Source: Peribolospora baueri
Lineage: Eukaryota; Basidiomycota; Peribolosporomycetes; Peribolosporales; Peribolosporaceae
NCBI GenBank assembly: GCA_029717555.1
Contig: JAMDHS010000048.1
Location: forward strand, 62,001 to 126,000
DNA: 64,000 nucleotides
Direction of reading: 5' to 3'
The stretch's first letter is position 1; every line of letters starts with the position of its first letter. The notes beneath the pieces were generated by a model. That model ran no database searches, was not told the DNA's origin, and was given only the letters and a program-made list of their open reading frames with translations. The translations under genes and the position numbers were made by a program. Shown here one piece after another: positions 1 to 11,400 of this stretch.

Positions 1-160
1 GCACACACATTCCCAGGCCGTCGTTTTCATCTTATCTCGTTTCGTCTCGTTGCTCCCTGCTTCGCTTTCCTCCATCGACTCCATACCGGCCGTGTTCCTT
101 GCTCCTCTCGCTCGCATCGCCCACCACTCGCCGTCCTAATCACCCTGATCCCCCAAAAAA

Positions 161-3100
161 ATGACGACAGTCGCTCCCCTTCCCATTCATACCTCATCCC
201 ATCCCCCTCCTCCTGCCGGCGAGCCGAGCCCGCCAAGGCGGCTCTCCTCCACCAACGTCGGCTCGCCCGGCTTCACCTCCTCCTTCTCCAATCTCGGCGC
301 TCCCCAACACCCCTTCGTCAATACCGTTTCTCCGCGCTCCTCCAGACAGAACCTGCCCGCGTCAGTGGAAGAAGGATTCGGCGGCGGCGGCCGGCGACGC
401 AGCAGCAGCTCCTTCCGACGCCGCGGCTCGCTCCACCAGCAGAACCAACAGCAGGACCTCGGGCGCTCCGCTTGCAGCCTCACCCTTCTCGGCTCTCTCG
501 TCGACCGATCTGGCTCTGACGACACCGCCCCGTGTCAGACGCATGACCGCGATCGCACCGACGACGGACACGAACAAGAACGAGCACGGCCGTCGCCCGG
601 ATTCGGTTTCGGCGCCATCCGCATGGTCCCTCTGACCGATGACGCCATCGTCCTTCCTTATCTCGACCGCCCCCGAGAAATCAAGGACGCCTTCTTCTCC
701 GACACCTCCTCGCCCGCCGCCGCCTCGCTCATCTCCACTCTCCACCCTTCCCTCGGCTGTTGCCTCTTCGAGACGCTCAAATGGCTCATGACCGACGTCG
801 GTCGCGACCAGCTCTCCGACGACGCCTGGCTCGCCATGATCCGCGATATAGTAAGAGACAAAGGCGAATGTCTATGGGTGTCCCTCGCCGGGGCCATCGG
901 TGCGCCCGTCGGCTGGGGACAAGCTGACGTTACCCCACCCACGCGGAGGCGGACCGTCCGCAAGGGCGCCGGCGGAGGCGAAGGCGAAGGCGGGGGCGGA
1001 AACGGCGAGGCGCTCGCGCGCGCCGACCAGCAACAACGTCGTCGTGAATCGGACGAACAGGTCCGCGACGCCGACCTTCGTGCCGCCGAGGCTTCCGTCG
1101 AGGAAGCCGTGCGCGACAGCGCCGCCGACCGGTCCGTCCTCTACGCCGACGACGTCGAAACCGAGTCCGAGTCCGAGGTCGAAGATACGGCCATCTTCTT
1201 CACCCCCGTCGAGCGCGACCGCTACCACCATGGTCCACGGCGGCGGTCGGAGGAGAACGAAACCCACCACCACCACCTCATCAAAGAGCCCGGGTCGTAC
1301 AAGACCCTCGCCGAACTGGTCCCGCCTCAAGTGCGCATCATCGCTCAAGAAGGTAACGGCGAAGGCGTCGACGACGGCGGCGGCGAGAGGGACAGGCTCG
1401 GCCTCTCCTCCGTTCCCGAGCACGACGTTACCGTCTCCCCACCCGCTCGCTCGCGCGACAACACCTCGGTCTCCGCTAACAGCTTGCGACCGAGCGTTAA
1501 CAACTTTGAGCTCTTTTCCAGCCTCTCCGGCACCTCTCCTGACGCGACTCGCGACGCCCCGAAGCCCAGCGACCCCGTCACCACCGCCGCGCCAGAAGAA
1601 GGCGTGGAGAACGCTCCGTTCCAAATGGACGAGCAGCCGGCGTCGCCTGACGACGTGGCGAAGAACTTCAAGACGGACGAACGGTACGTCGGCCTGCGCT
1701 TGCACACGTCGTCCGTCAAGATGAGCGGACCCGGACCCGGGCCTGGACTGGGATCGGGCCAATTGGCCGTATCGCCGCGCAGTCCCGCTTCGGTCTCGCC
1801 TTCGACGACCACCGCCGGCGCGTCCGCCGGGAAGGAAACAATGTCGGACTGGAAGCCTTGCAGGCTCTATCATCTCCTCGGTTCACCGGACGTCGTACCC
1901 AGTCACCCCCACGCGCCACCTCCGCGCTCGTCTTCCGGAGGCGATGATGACCGGAACGTCGGAGACGCGTCTTTCGTGGAGCAGCGTCGACGTCGTTCTT
2001 TTTCTAGCGGCTGCGGAGGAGGAGGAGGGTGCGGCACGAACATCGGTATCCACGGACGCAGCTTTGTGGTAGGCAAGAGCGGCGGCCATGTAGGCTGGGC
2101 CGATGATCCCTCTCCCGTCTTTTCGTCTTCCTCCAGCCCGTGGCCTGGCGCCTTTGCCAGCGTCGGAGGAGGAGGAGAAGGAGGTGGTGGTGGTGATAGT
2201 GGTGGTGGTGGTGGTGGTGGTGTGCATGCTCGACACGCTTCCCACGGCTCCCTCTCTCCCAGCCTAGGAAGCATCGCAGAACACATGGCCGAAGAAGGCG
2301 GCGCCGCCATCGTTCCTCCCGGCGGACCATCTCCTGGAGCGAGCCCTTTCCGTCGAAAGTCCGGTAGCGCATCCCAGCTCTCCTCTGCCTCCGCCGCCTT
2401 TGCCTTCTCCCCCGCTCGCCCGGACGACGGCGGTTCCCGCCCCGCTGGACCACCGCCAGCGTCGGGATCCCCCTCTGGCTCTGGCGCTCTAGGACTCAAC
2501 ATGGGCGGCGGCGGAGAGGGATCGCGTGAGAGGAGGCCCGGCTTCGCTCGCAGCTTCAGCGACCATGCCTCTCGCCCCAGGGAGTACAAGACCGCTGGCT
2601 CCCGCGTCGACTCTACCTCTGCGGGAGGTGGGGTAGCCCACCAGGCGGCTGCGGGAGGTGGAATAGCCTACCAGCCGCCGCCGCCGCCTTCGTCTGCGCC
2701 GCCAACTCGACCGTTCTTCGCGCCTTGGTCAGCCTCCTTCGCACCCCGCCAGCCGTCTCCACCTTCTCCGCCATCTCCCACCGGGCAGACTCGTAGTCCC
2801 ACCGGGAGCCTGCCCGGTCTCCAGTTCGAAGCCGCTCGTCTCGGCGCCGCGCCCTCTTTCGCCGCACACCCGTGGGATCGACATCACCGACTCGGATCGT
2901 GGAAGGGCGCGGGCGCGGCGTTAGCTACGCCGGCGGACGGAACTTCGCTCCGTACCGTGCCCCTTCGAATGAGCACGAGCGAAGGCGCCCAGCACGACGA
3001 CGTCCTCTCCCCTCCCGGCGTTCCAATTCCCCGCAACGCCGCCGCCGACGAAGAAGTGCGCGGAGGTCGGCGCAGGGCTAGCTTCGTCCTTGGCGGCGGC

Positions 3101-3907
3101 AGGAGCCTCGGCTCGGCACAAATTGGTGGGCCCTTCGGCGGCGGCGGCGGTGTCGGAGGCTCGTCCGCGACCAAGGACGGCGCCGAGATGGGCTCGCTTA
3201 GAGAACAACGGCCTTCTTCCGCCGCCGCCGGCGCCGTCGCCGTCGCCATCGGGGAAGCGAGGTCCGCCGACGCTCGAGTCTCCTCCGCCCCGGCTGCGAC
3301 CTCGACGCCGGGTCTCATGCCTTCCTCTTCTGCGTCCACCGTCTCGTCGCTCGGCGAGCGCTATCCCGATCTTCTCGATGAGCCCATGACGCCCGGCAAG
3401 CCAGCGATCAGTCAGCTCCCTCATGACATCCTTCTCCCCGTGCCCCTCTCCGACAGCCGTCCTCAAGAACTCAAAGCGATCCTCGAACACCCGGCCAACG
3501 AGGGCGCCCTCCGAGCCGCTCGCGCCGCGTGCGGCGAGCAAGAGTGGGAAGAGGCCAGGAGGTGGCTCGAGGAGAAGGAGCGGAGCGAGTGGGACGACCA
3601 GGCTCTGCTCGAGCGAGTTGCCACCAAGTTCTCCCTGGACCCCTCCTCGGCCTTTGCTCCTTCCCCCACCGTCGTCCATACCGCGCCACTAGATCCCACC
3701 TTCTCCGCTCCGTCTAAACTGCCGTCCGAGTCGCCTCTAACCGCCCCTGCGACGTCCTCGCCGACGCGTCGTCGCATCTCTTCGGCGGGCAGTGACGAAG
3801 AGTCCAGGGCGTACGCCCGGTGGGTCGCCTTTGACAAAGTGTGCGACGTCCTTGGCGTCGAGAAGACGTGGGTTGAGAGGCTCGGCAAGAGGGTCGGCAT
3901 GGTCTGA
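161..3907 (+). CDS. Large disordered protein of unknown function, 1248 aa, single exon
   Basis: I do not recognise this protein. It is one uninterrupted frame of 1248 residues starting at the first ATG after a C/T-rich leader. Most of it is low-complexity (Ser, Pro, Gly, Arg), including a Gly run encoded by GGT/GGA repeats near 2161-2221. Two stretches look folded: residues about 153-250, hydrophobic and rich in Leu/Trp/Cys and ending near GAIGAPVGWG, and the C-terminal 180 residues, which are helical and charged with several Trp. These may be the conserved parts. No signal peptide or membrane segment is visible. The many overlapping frames on both strands are side effects of GC-rich repetitive coding sequence. 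A regulatory or scaffold role is possible but only a guess. I am confident that it is coding; function is unknown. Confidence 0.75.
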   Translation: MTTVAPLPIHTSSHPPPPAGEPSPPRRLSSTNVGSPGFTSSFSNLGAPQHPFVNTVSPRSSRQNLPASVEEGFGGGGRRRSSSSFRRRGSLHQQNQQQDLGRSACSLTLLGSLVDRSGSDDTAPCQTHDRDRTDDGHEQERARPSPGFGFGAIRMVPLTDDAIVLPYLDRPREIKDAFFSDTSSPAAASLISTLHPSLGCCLFETLKWLMTDVGRDQLSDDAWLAMIRDIVRDKGECLWVSLAGAIGAPVGWGQADVTPPTRRRTVRKGAGGGEGEGGGGNGEALARADQQQRRRESDEQVRDADLRAAEASVEEAVRDSAADRSVLYADDVETESESEVEDTAIFFTPVERDRYHHGPRRRSEENETHHHHLIKEPGSYKTLAELVPPQVRIIAQEGNGEGVDDGGGERDRLGLSSVPEHDVTVSPPARSRDNTSVSANSLRPSVNNFELFSSLSGTSPDATRDAPKPSDPVTTAAPEEGVENAPFQMDEQPASPDDVAKNFKTDERYVGLRLHTSSVKMSGPGPGPGLGSGQLAVSPRSPASVSPSTTTAGASAGKETMSDWKPCRLYHLLGSPDVVPSHPHAPPPRSSSGGDDDRNVGDASFVEQRRRRSFSSGCGGGGGCGTNIGIHGRSFVVGKSGGHVGWADDPSPVFSSSSSPWPGAFASVGGGGEGGGGGDSGGGGGGGVHARHASHGSLSPSLGSIAEHMAEEGGAAIVPPGGPSPGASPFRRKSGSASQLSSASAAFAFSPARPDDGGSRPAGPPPASGSPSGSGALGLNMGGGGEGSRERRPGFARSFSDHASRPREYKTAGSRVDSTSAGGGVAHQAAAGGGIAYQPPPPPSSAPPTRPFFAPWSASFAPRQPSPPSPPSPTGQTRSPTGSLPGLQFEAARLGAAPSFAAHPWDRHHRLGSWKGAGAALATPADGTSLRTVPLRMSTSEGAQHDDVLSPPGVPIPRNAAADEEVRGGRRRASFVLGGGRSLGSAQIGGPFGGGGGVGGSSATKDGAEMGSLREQRPSSAAAGAVAVAIGEARSADARVSSAPAATSTPGLMPSSSASTVSSLGERYPDLLDEPMTPGKPAISQLPHDILLPVPLSDSRPQELKAILEHPANEGALRAARAACGEQEWEEARRWLEEKERSEWDDQALLERVATKFSLDPSSAFAPSPTVVHTAPLDPTFSAPSKLPSESPLTAPATSSPTRRRISSAGSDEESRAYARWVAFDKVCDVLGVEKTWVERLGKRVGMV

Positions 3908-4551
3908 GCGCATAAGGCGTGAAGGATCCATCCCATCTTGCTCTTTCTTTTTTCCTATTCCTGTCTCGCTTTGTGGTCTTCCATTCCATTTCATTTCCAT
4001 CCATCCATCCATCCAGCCTTTTTCTCACGCCAACGACATCTATACACAGTCGACGGCCTTGACCTGTATGTAAGTCCAATCCGATTTGCTTCCTTCTCCT
4101 TTCCCCCTTATCCCGTCCCTCCTTCTATTCTTTTATCCGTCCCCCACTTCTTCTCGCACAACACGCTCCGCTCATGACCAAAGGGCGACTGTACACGTAA
4201 CCGACCGCCGCCTTGACTCTCTGCTGCCCCTGGTCTCCTTGTACGATATACGACCATGTGTTTATGTATGCCATCCGTACTCCTTTTCCATGTCCTTTCT
4301 CCATGCACGGACGGACGGAGGCAGTCAGCTGAGGTGATCGATCGATCAGCCGGTCGGATTCACGGAGATAACAAAAAATCATGACTGACGCTTCTCGCCG
4401 TGCTCACACCACCGCGGACCACGGACCGCTGCCCCGACCACCATCATCATCATCACCGCCTCGCCTCGTACGTACAGCCCCCCTCCATTCTCTCATCCGT
4501 CTCACTCAGACGCCGGGGACAAACCTCGCCGAGACGGCAAATCGAACCCAC
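3908..4551. other. Intergenic: 3' end of the first gene and CFD1 promoter region
   Basis: No gene is supported here. It holds pyrimidine-rich sequence, a short ATCC tetranucleotide run at about 3997-4014, and an ATG at 4381 that is in frame with CFD1 and would add 57 residues. That upstream part is low-complexity and unlike the CFD1 family, so I treat it as leader sequence. Confidence 0.6.
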
Positions 4552-5984
4552 ATGGCGTCCCAACAGCAACCGGACCCCAAACTCTTGAGGCGACTCACGC
4601 CGATCAAGAAGATCATCCTCGTCCTCTCCGGTAAGGGCGGCGTCGGCAAGTCGTCCGTCGCCGCCCAGCTCGCTCTCTCCCTCTCTTCCTCTTCCTCGTC
4701 CGGCGACCCGTCCGGCCCGTCTGCCGACGGATCTTCCGCGCCCACACCGACGACAAAGGTCGGCCTCCTCGACATCGATCTCACCGGCCCCTCGATCCCG
4801 CGCATGCTTGGCCTCGACGGCCAAGGCGTGAAGCAAAGCTCGGACGGATGGGTGCCAGTGTACGCGGACCCGTCGCAATCTCTGGCGGTCATGAGCGTCG
4901 GGTTTTTGCTCAAGAGTAAGGACGATTCGGTCGTCTGGCGCGGGCCCAAGAAGAACGCCATGATTCGACAGTTCTTGGGCGATGTACGATGGGGTCCGCT
5001 CGATTATCTCATCATCGATACCCCTCCCGGTGAGCACACCGCGCCGGCGAAGCTCGCCCTTTCCGCACCCTTTTTTTTTCCTTTTTTTTTTTTTGGCTTT
5101 CTGTGCTGATTCAAAATCGGCGGCACTTCAACGTGCGCTGCTCTGTTCACGGCTTTCGCTTTTCCCCCTCTTTCTTTCCTTCTTTCTCGCACCACTTTCC
5201 CCTCGTCTTCGGATTTGCGTTTACACCGACAGGAACCTCGGACGAGCACATCTCCATCCTCGAATACCTCCTCCCCTTCCATCCCGTGGCTGTCATGGTC
5301 ACCACTCCGCAAGCCGTTTCACTGACCGATAACCTCCGCACGCTCGACTTTTGCCGCAAGACGTCTCTGTCCCTGCTCGGCGTCATCGAGAACATGTCCG
5401 GCTACATATGTCCCCACTGCGGAGAGACGATCAACGTCTGGGGCATGGGCGGTGGCGAGCAGCTGGCCAAGCGCGAGCGTCTGCGCTGGCTCGGGCGGAT
5501 CCCCGTCGATCCTGGTCTAGTGAACGTGTTGGACGATGCGAAGCAGGAGGTGGTCGCCAAGTTGGTTGAGAAGAAGGGCGTAGAGGAGGCGCAAGTCGAT
5601 CCTCGGCGTCCTCTCCCGTCCTCCTCAGTCGCCGCGACTAAAGAGCTGTCCGCGCTTTCACTCGCTTCCGATCTGAAAGCTTTGGGTCCGCCGGCGGGAG
5701 AGCTTGGTGTTACCCGACCGCCCTCTTCCACCCCAGCCGCTCCAGGCTTAGACACGCCCGCCGAATCGGCCGCACCGACGGGCACGCTCCTGTCCGTCAC
5801 CCTGCTCGAGCGATATCGCGCCTCAAAGACGTTCCCCATCTTCCAAGCCATCTGCGCGCGCATCCTCGCCGCCGCCGAAGGCAGAGATGTGGAGGACGCG
5901 GAAAGCTTGGAAGGCAAACCCCTCGGTCATCCCGAGCCGCAGAAGGAGAACGGTCAGAGCGGGACGACAGCCCAGGCTGTCTAG
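4552..5984 (+). CDS. CFD1: Cytosolic Fe-S cluster assembly factor CFD1/NUBP2 (Mrp/NBP35 ATPase)
   Basis: Exons 4552-5029 and 5233-5984, with a T-rich intron 5030-5232; 409 residues. Cfd1 pairs with Nbp35 to form the cytosolic scaffold that builds 4Fe-4S clusters for cytosolic and nuclear proteins. Visible features are the deviant Walker [10 protein letters not shown] (residues about 27-35), the [14 protein letters not shown] block, IIDTPPGTSDEH rebuilt exactly across the intron, and the cluster-binding CPHC motif at residues 219-222. The family is usually 270-330 residues; this one is longer because of a Ser/Pro/Gly insertion just after the P-loop (about residues 43-66) and a linker-rich C-terminal part that ends in a recognisable [14 protein letters not shown] region. 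The start at 4552 was chosen because the family homology begins there. Its 3' end faces the next gene. Confidence 0.92.
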
Positions 5985-6419
5985 ACGGAGAAGCGGCGCC
6001 GGATGTAGGCCGGATCAAGTATGGCGTTGCCTTTTTGTTCAAATCTTGGAGCATTAGAGACATCAGACGATGGTCGCCTCGATCCCATCCTCGCTCAGAT
6101 CCCTCTAGACCCTCTCGCGGCAAATCAGGCCGGCGCCAAGATGAGGACGCGCTCAAGCTCATTGCCCAACGCATCTTCTCGTCTCTTTCTGACACTCGGC
6201 TGCTCGCTACGAGGTACCGGGCTATTTGAAGCCCGCCTTGAGAGATTCTCAATTGCACGCGCCAGCTCATTATATCAGACATGCTTTTTTCTCACCTCGT
6301 CCCCTAGAATTTGGAGACCTGCCATGCAAGCTGCCGTGCGTGGATGGGACGAGTTGAACTAGATGGTCCGTCGCTTGTGTCACATGGGAGCGAGGGAAGG
6401 GAGGAAGAAGGGCGATCAT
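5985..6419. other. Intergenic between convergent genes
   Basis: Separates the 3' ends of CFD1 and the next gene on the minus strand. I see no RNA gene, repeat or coding signal in it. Confidence 0.5.
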
Positions 6420-7983
6420 CTAGAGCTCTGTATTGAAGAAGCCTTTCTTGAAAGCTACAGAAAGTGAGAAGAAGGATGGTTTTGGACCACCCCTTAGCAC
6501 TCGTCTTGGCTCCTCAAAGAGACAACAAGAACGAGAAAAGGACTCACCGCCTGGCTGAAGGGCAGTGGCGTACATGACGAGCGTAATGGGCAACAGCTTC
6601 TCAGGCGTCCCATGTCCACGACCGGGAGAAGGCTTGGGGACGAGCCCGACTTTCTCCCAAGACGACAAGATCTTGCGCGCTCGAGCGTCCCACTCGTCGC
6701 CGCTGTCCGCGGCATGGTGGGAGCGGATGCCGAGGCAAGTGCCGAACTGAGCGGGAGGGAATGAACGGAAAAAAATAAAAGGTGGGTATGGGGAGAGTGG
6801 GGCGAAGGTATTGTCAACTCTTGGACGCGAACGCTGGCGGACGTGAGAGAAAACGCTGCTGACCTCTCGGAAAGCGAGGCGGTATTTGGTCGGCAAATCA
6901 AAGTAGCCCTGGATGAAGAGCGCGTCTATGGGTAGGAAGCAAACAGAGGTAGGCAGACAGTAAGGAAGGTAAGGGGAGGTCACCGGTGGACCTTGGCCAG
7001 AAAATAGCGACCTACAGAGATCCCGAAATGCCTTCTGGGTGAGATAACTCGCCCACTCCTCCTTCCCATCAAACCAGTGCGCCGTCCAGAGTGTCATGCC
7101 CAAATCCAATGGGTCGTCCGAACCGTACCGACGCCACTTGGTCTGCAGGATCTTGTTGTACTCCCCAATCTCTTTTCTCAAGACACCCTCCTCGGCCTTT
7201 CCTTCATCCGTTCCAAGCACCTTTGCAGTCTCCTGCAGGACAGAGAACACGACGTACCCGTCAATGGGGTCCAAATTGCCCTCGCTAGCCACAAGGGGTT
7301 TCGATAGGTCCATTGACATCTTCCAGAACATCCGTGGGCGGGGTGAATCGCGGTCGATCATGAAACGAGGGTGAATGGCCTTGGCGAGGGTGATCGCTTG
7401 ATCGTTGTAGAAGCGGCTCTGAGTGGCTAGAGAGAGGCGGTTCAGGGCGAACATCCAGATGGTTAGGTAATGGTGGTACTGCCAGGCCGGTGAAGAGATT
7501 GGTCGGTTGAGTAAATCTGACGTCCATAGAAAAATGGATTTGCCAGTAGGCACACAAATCCCCCCCCCCCCCCCGGCCAAAGGCTCACTTACTCACCTGC
7601 CCATCCCCATCCGGACCACTCTCGCTCTCCTTCCCAATCCTCAAACCGCCTCCCAAAGGCCTCTCATCCGTCGCTCCAGGCAGCCTCGCGCTCAGGTCCC
7701 TCGTCCTCCCCAACGTCTCATGCACAGCATTCACGAGCCTTTTCGCCAAGCACACATACCGCTCATCGCTCGTGCTTGCATGGATGGTTAGAAAGTTCAC
7801 CACGCCAAAGGCATCAGTCCACAGGTATCGGCCACGGTGGCCTTCGAGCATCGGTGGGGGCGTCCAAGCTGAGGCGGCCTCAGGCGCGAGAGCATCAAAG
7901 GGCCCATAGACCTCTTGCATAGCTTCTTTGAAGGCCCCTACCCACTGTGGCGGGGAGCTGGACGTAGCAGCGGAGGAAGACAT
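6420..7983 (-). CDS. Conserved fungal protein of unknown function, possibly six-hairpin (alpha/alpha) fold
   Basis: Five exons on the minus strand: 7597-7983, 7479 is the first base of intron 1 with exon 2 at 6992-7478, then 6864-6925, 6548-6746 and 6420-6454; 389 residues. The donor after 6992 (GTCCAC) is weak, the others are good. The protein is Trp/Tyr/Leu-rich with blocks such as EGHRGRYLWTDAFGV, HYLTIWMFALNRL and QGYFDLPTKYRLAFRE. This pattern recalls uncharacterised proteins often described as six-hairpin glycosidase-like, but I cannot name a substrate or catalytic residues. The frame is open upstream to 8181, giving a 455-residue form whose first 66 residues contain many Arg and no Asp or Glu, like a mitochondrial presequence; either start is possible. 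A run of 15 C lies in intron 1 (7560-7574). Confidence 0.7.
7560..7574. repeat. Poly-C homopolymer, 15 bases, intronic
   Basis: Uninterrupted C run inside the first intron of the gene at 6420-7983. Length may vary or be miscalled. Confidence 0.8.
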
Positions 7984-8428
7984 TCTGAAGACCCGCTGTG
8001 TGTGCGACAGAATTGGAGCGCGATGGCGGCGACGGAGGTAATAACGTCTCAACGGCGTGGAAAGCAGGCTGAGTTTTGGACGGATGGGAAAGGGTACCGA
8101 GAGCGGCATCGACCTCGAGGTGGGCGCCAAGCGACGGCCAAGTGCAAGTAGACGCTGAGAGGGGGTTAAGGGATGTGTCAAGGTGAGGAACGATCGGCTT
8201 AGTCAAGTAGATATCGGCGCACGGACTCTAGTTAACGCTACTTGATCAGCACGGTCAAGCCTCTGGTATACGGATGCCTATTCTTGGACCCAGGATGAGC
8301 CGCGTACTCTACAATCTACCGCACAGAAGGACGAGCCAAGGCCGGTCGGTATATGTGGGACAAACTCGTCTCGACGCACAAATGGACAAGACCAGGCTCG
8401 CTGCAAGAACGCGTCGTTCGTTTACCGA
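7984..8428. other. Leader region of the 6420-7983 gene and 3' flank of the ABC transporter
   Basis: On the minus strand, 7984-8181 is open and in frame with the downstream gene and may encode an N-terminal presequence. The rest shows no gene. Confidence 0.45.
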
Positions 8429-11400
8429 TCAGGTCTTCGAGAAGTTGAGCTCCTGCTGGATCTCCGCCACTCTGCGACCAGGCAAATGCGAGAGAGAGAG
8501 AGGGACGGTAAAAGCAAACAGGCGGATCAGCTTGGCCGCCAGCTTCGAGCCGAGCGGCAACGGAAATGCGCGACGGCAGACAAACTCACCGAGCCTTCCA
8601 GCCTTTCACCTCTGCCAGCTTGGTCTCCAAGTCGGCAATCTCCTGGTCCAGCGTCATACGCTCTTGAGCGCCTCCGATCGTGCTCATCTCCCAGCCTCCC
8701 TTTTCGCCAGTGAGGCGGAGGAGGTGGGTGTGATACTTGAACAGGGACGGGCGGTGTGAGATGGTAATGAGCGCTGCATGCGTTCCGCGACCAGGTGCAA
8801 GGGTGAAGAGATGAGCGGGGGGGATTGCGAACACAACTGAAGAAGACGAGAAAGGAGGTCACGTACAGATCCCGAGCTCTTTTGCATGCGTGTACATGAG
8901 ACCTTCGACGTCCGTGCTGACCGCGCTTGTGCACTCGTCAAGAACGCCGAATCGGGGACAATGGTAGAAAAGCCTCGCCATGCCCATCTGCACGTCGAGA
9001 GTGGAAGGAGATCGAGCGAAATGGAGGGTACAAGTCAGCCAGAACGTCGAAAAGAAGAGCGCGCAAGAAAAAGGTAAAGTGGGCTAACCCGCTGCTTCTC
9101 GCCACCAGACAGAACGTCTTTCCACTCCTTCTTCGTCTCCCACCCGCCCTCTCTCTCGGGCAAGTAAGCAAGATGAACCTTCTCGAGGATCTTCAGCAAG
9201 TCGGCATCCGTCTTGCCGGAGCCTTTGAACTCTGTATACGAATGCGGATAGACGACTCTGAAGAAGACGGAGAGGGAGAGAAGAGGGATCGTGATCAGCA
9301 TGGCCCGGGGCCATAAGAAAGGAAAGAGAGGGACAGCTCGTGGAAGCCTAACGAGTGAGCCGGAGGAGGAAAGTTGAACGACTCACTGGTCTCGCAAGCT
9401 GCCGATGGCGAGGTAAGGTCTTTGCGGCAAGAACATGATCTCCTTATAACTCGGCCTCTTCAGCTCTCCCTTCCAAACGGGCCAAAGCCCAGCGACGACG
9501 CGAGCAATGGCCGTCTTTCCAACGCCGTTGGGACCAGTGATGAGCATGTGCTCCCCGGGCTGCACGCTCACGTCGAGGCTCTTGACCAGTTCTTCTCCGC
9601 CACGCTCCATTCCCGGCGCGGGTGCTACGATCGGGACATTCTCAAACGCCATGCCACCCTTATCTCCGTCTGCCGCAACATCGAAGACGCCGTGGATGTT
9701 TCCGAGGTCGTAGAAAGGCTGGTCGGCCGGGAGGTCGGACGGACGAGGCAGCGTCTGGAACTCATCGTGGTTGAGCGCGTGGAGCGTCGAGATGAGCGTG
9801 TACACGCGCGAGGTGTAGCCCGCCAACTCGGCCAGGTCCTTGTAGGACGCCATGAGACGAGCTCCGGCGTCGGCGAGAGAGATGAGCAGACGGCGGTTGG
9901 AGATGTAGCCTATACCGGCAAACGGAATTGCCGTCAGCCTTCAATCCCAGTCTTTTCAGTAGCAGCAACTCCCACTTCTCTGTCCAACAGATACTGCATC
10001 ACTCACTCTCTGTGCGATTGGCAACCTCAGAACGCTTGTTTGATGCCGCCTGTCCAGCATCAGAAATGCTCGGTGTCCGTTTAGGAGCCTTGCGACCGGT
10101 GAGAACTGGAAGGGCGATGATGATGTACCCAGCCGCGGACCATGCGTATTTCAAGACGAAGTCTTCTGTCATCGAGTACGCGATTCTTATCTAATCAAGG
10201 CAATGGCCACAGCCGCGATGCAAGCATCGATTGTAGTGTCAGAGAGAGCCGATGGCAAGAAGAAAAGGGGAGGAAATGTATGCACCTTGAAAATGGAGTT
10301 GATGTGCCTGATGAGCTTGCGATAGGCCCTGTTGAGGATGTCTTTCTCCAGCAGAGCCCCGTTGTAGAACCTGTTCGTTCGACCGAGTCGACAACCGATG
10401 CCAAAAGAACGGAAAAAGACGAATGAACGCCGTGTGCCACCTATCCACCTCACCAGACGGTGACTCACGCAATCTCCTCGCTATTGGTGATGAGCCTGCT
10501 GTGCGCGTTCCTGAAATCACCCTCCAGCTTAGCCTCGATGGCAGCAAGCTTTCCGAACGCCGGCGTGACGCTCCTCAGAATGCGTCCGGTGACGAGGTAG
10601 TTTAAGAACAAGCCTATGACACCCCATTTGCCCAAGCTTCGGCCGAGTTGGTAGTTGAAGATGATCAGGTCGAGAGTCGGCTTGGAAATGTTGGAGCTGT
10701 ATGCGAGGAGAGAGAAGAACGATGCTGAATGAGTGTCAGCCATTCCCGGAAGACGGGGAACAGCAAAACTCACTAGAGCGCGGCGAGCGTGTCGCAGAAG
10801 CGGGCCACGTCCGTCGTGATGAACTGGTCAGCCGCGTCCAGCCTTCCGTCCAAATTGATGATCTGGGCGAAAAGGGATATGAGAGACAAAACCATCGCCG
10901 CTCAGAAAAAGCAAATGGCGTCGTAACCCCTAACAGAAAAGAATCGAAGGGAGAACATACCTTGTAAAAGTTCTTGCTTGGACTGAGGTACAAGTCGTGG
11001 ACGTAGCGAGTAAGTCGGGTACGGAAACCGATGGCGAGCTTGGACTGTAGGTAACGGATCTGCGAGACGACAAAAAAAAACATGTTCGCCTCAGCAAGAA
11101 CACCAGCCATGACTACGGAGCAGGCGGGCGCCGTAATCAAGCCTCACCATGGAGTTGGTGTACGTGGACGGCAAGGCAAGGAGATACCAGTACACGAGAC
11201 CTCTAACGAAACCCTTGGCGTTGGCGGATACCTGTGATTGGGCGAGCCAGAAAATGCATGAAGCAAGCTTCAGACGCCGTCGCTCGCTCGACCCCGAAAA
11301 ACATGTCGGTGCCTCATCCCGACTCCGAGCGCTGCCACTTACGAGATCTCGAACGATAGCCCCGTCGAGACGGGCGACAAGGACGGAAAGATACGTTCGG

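Noticed and set aside
1883-2589. Long frames on the opposite strand of the first gene
   Set aside because: They mirror GC-rich repeats of the coding strand and show no independent features.
4381-4551. Upstream in-frame ATG of CFD1
   Set aside because: Would add 57 low-complexity residues not found in the family; the ATG at 4552 fits better.
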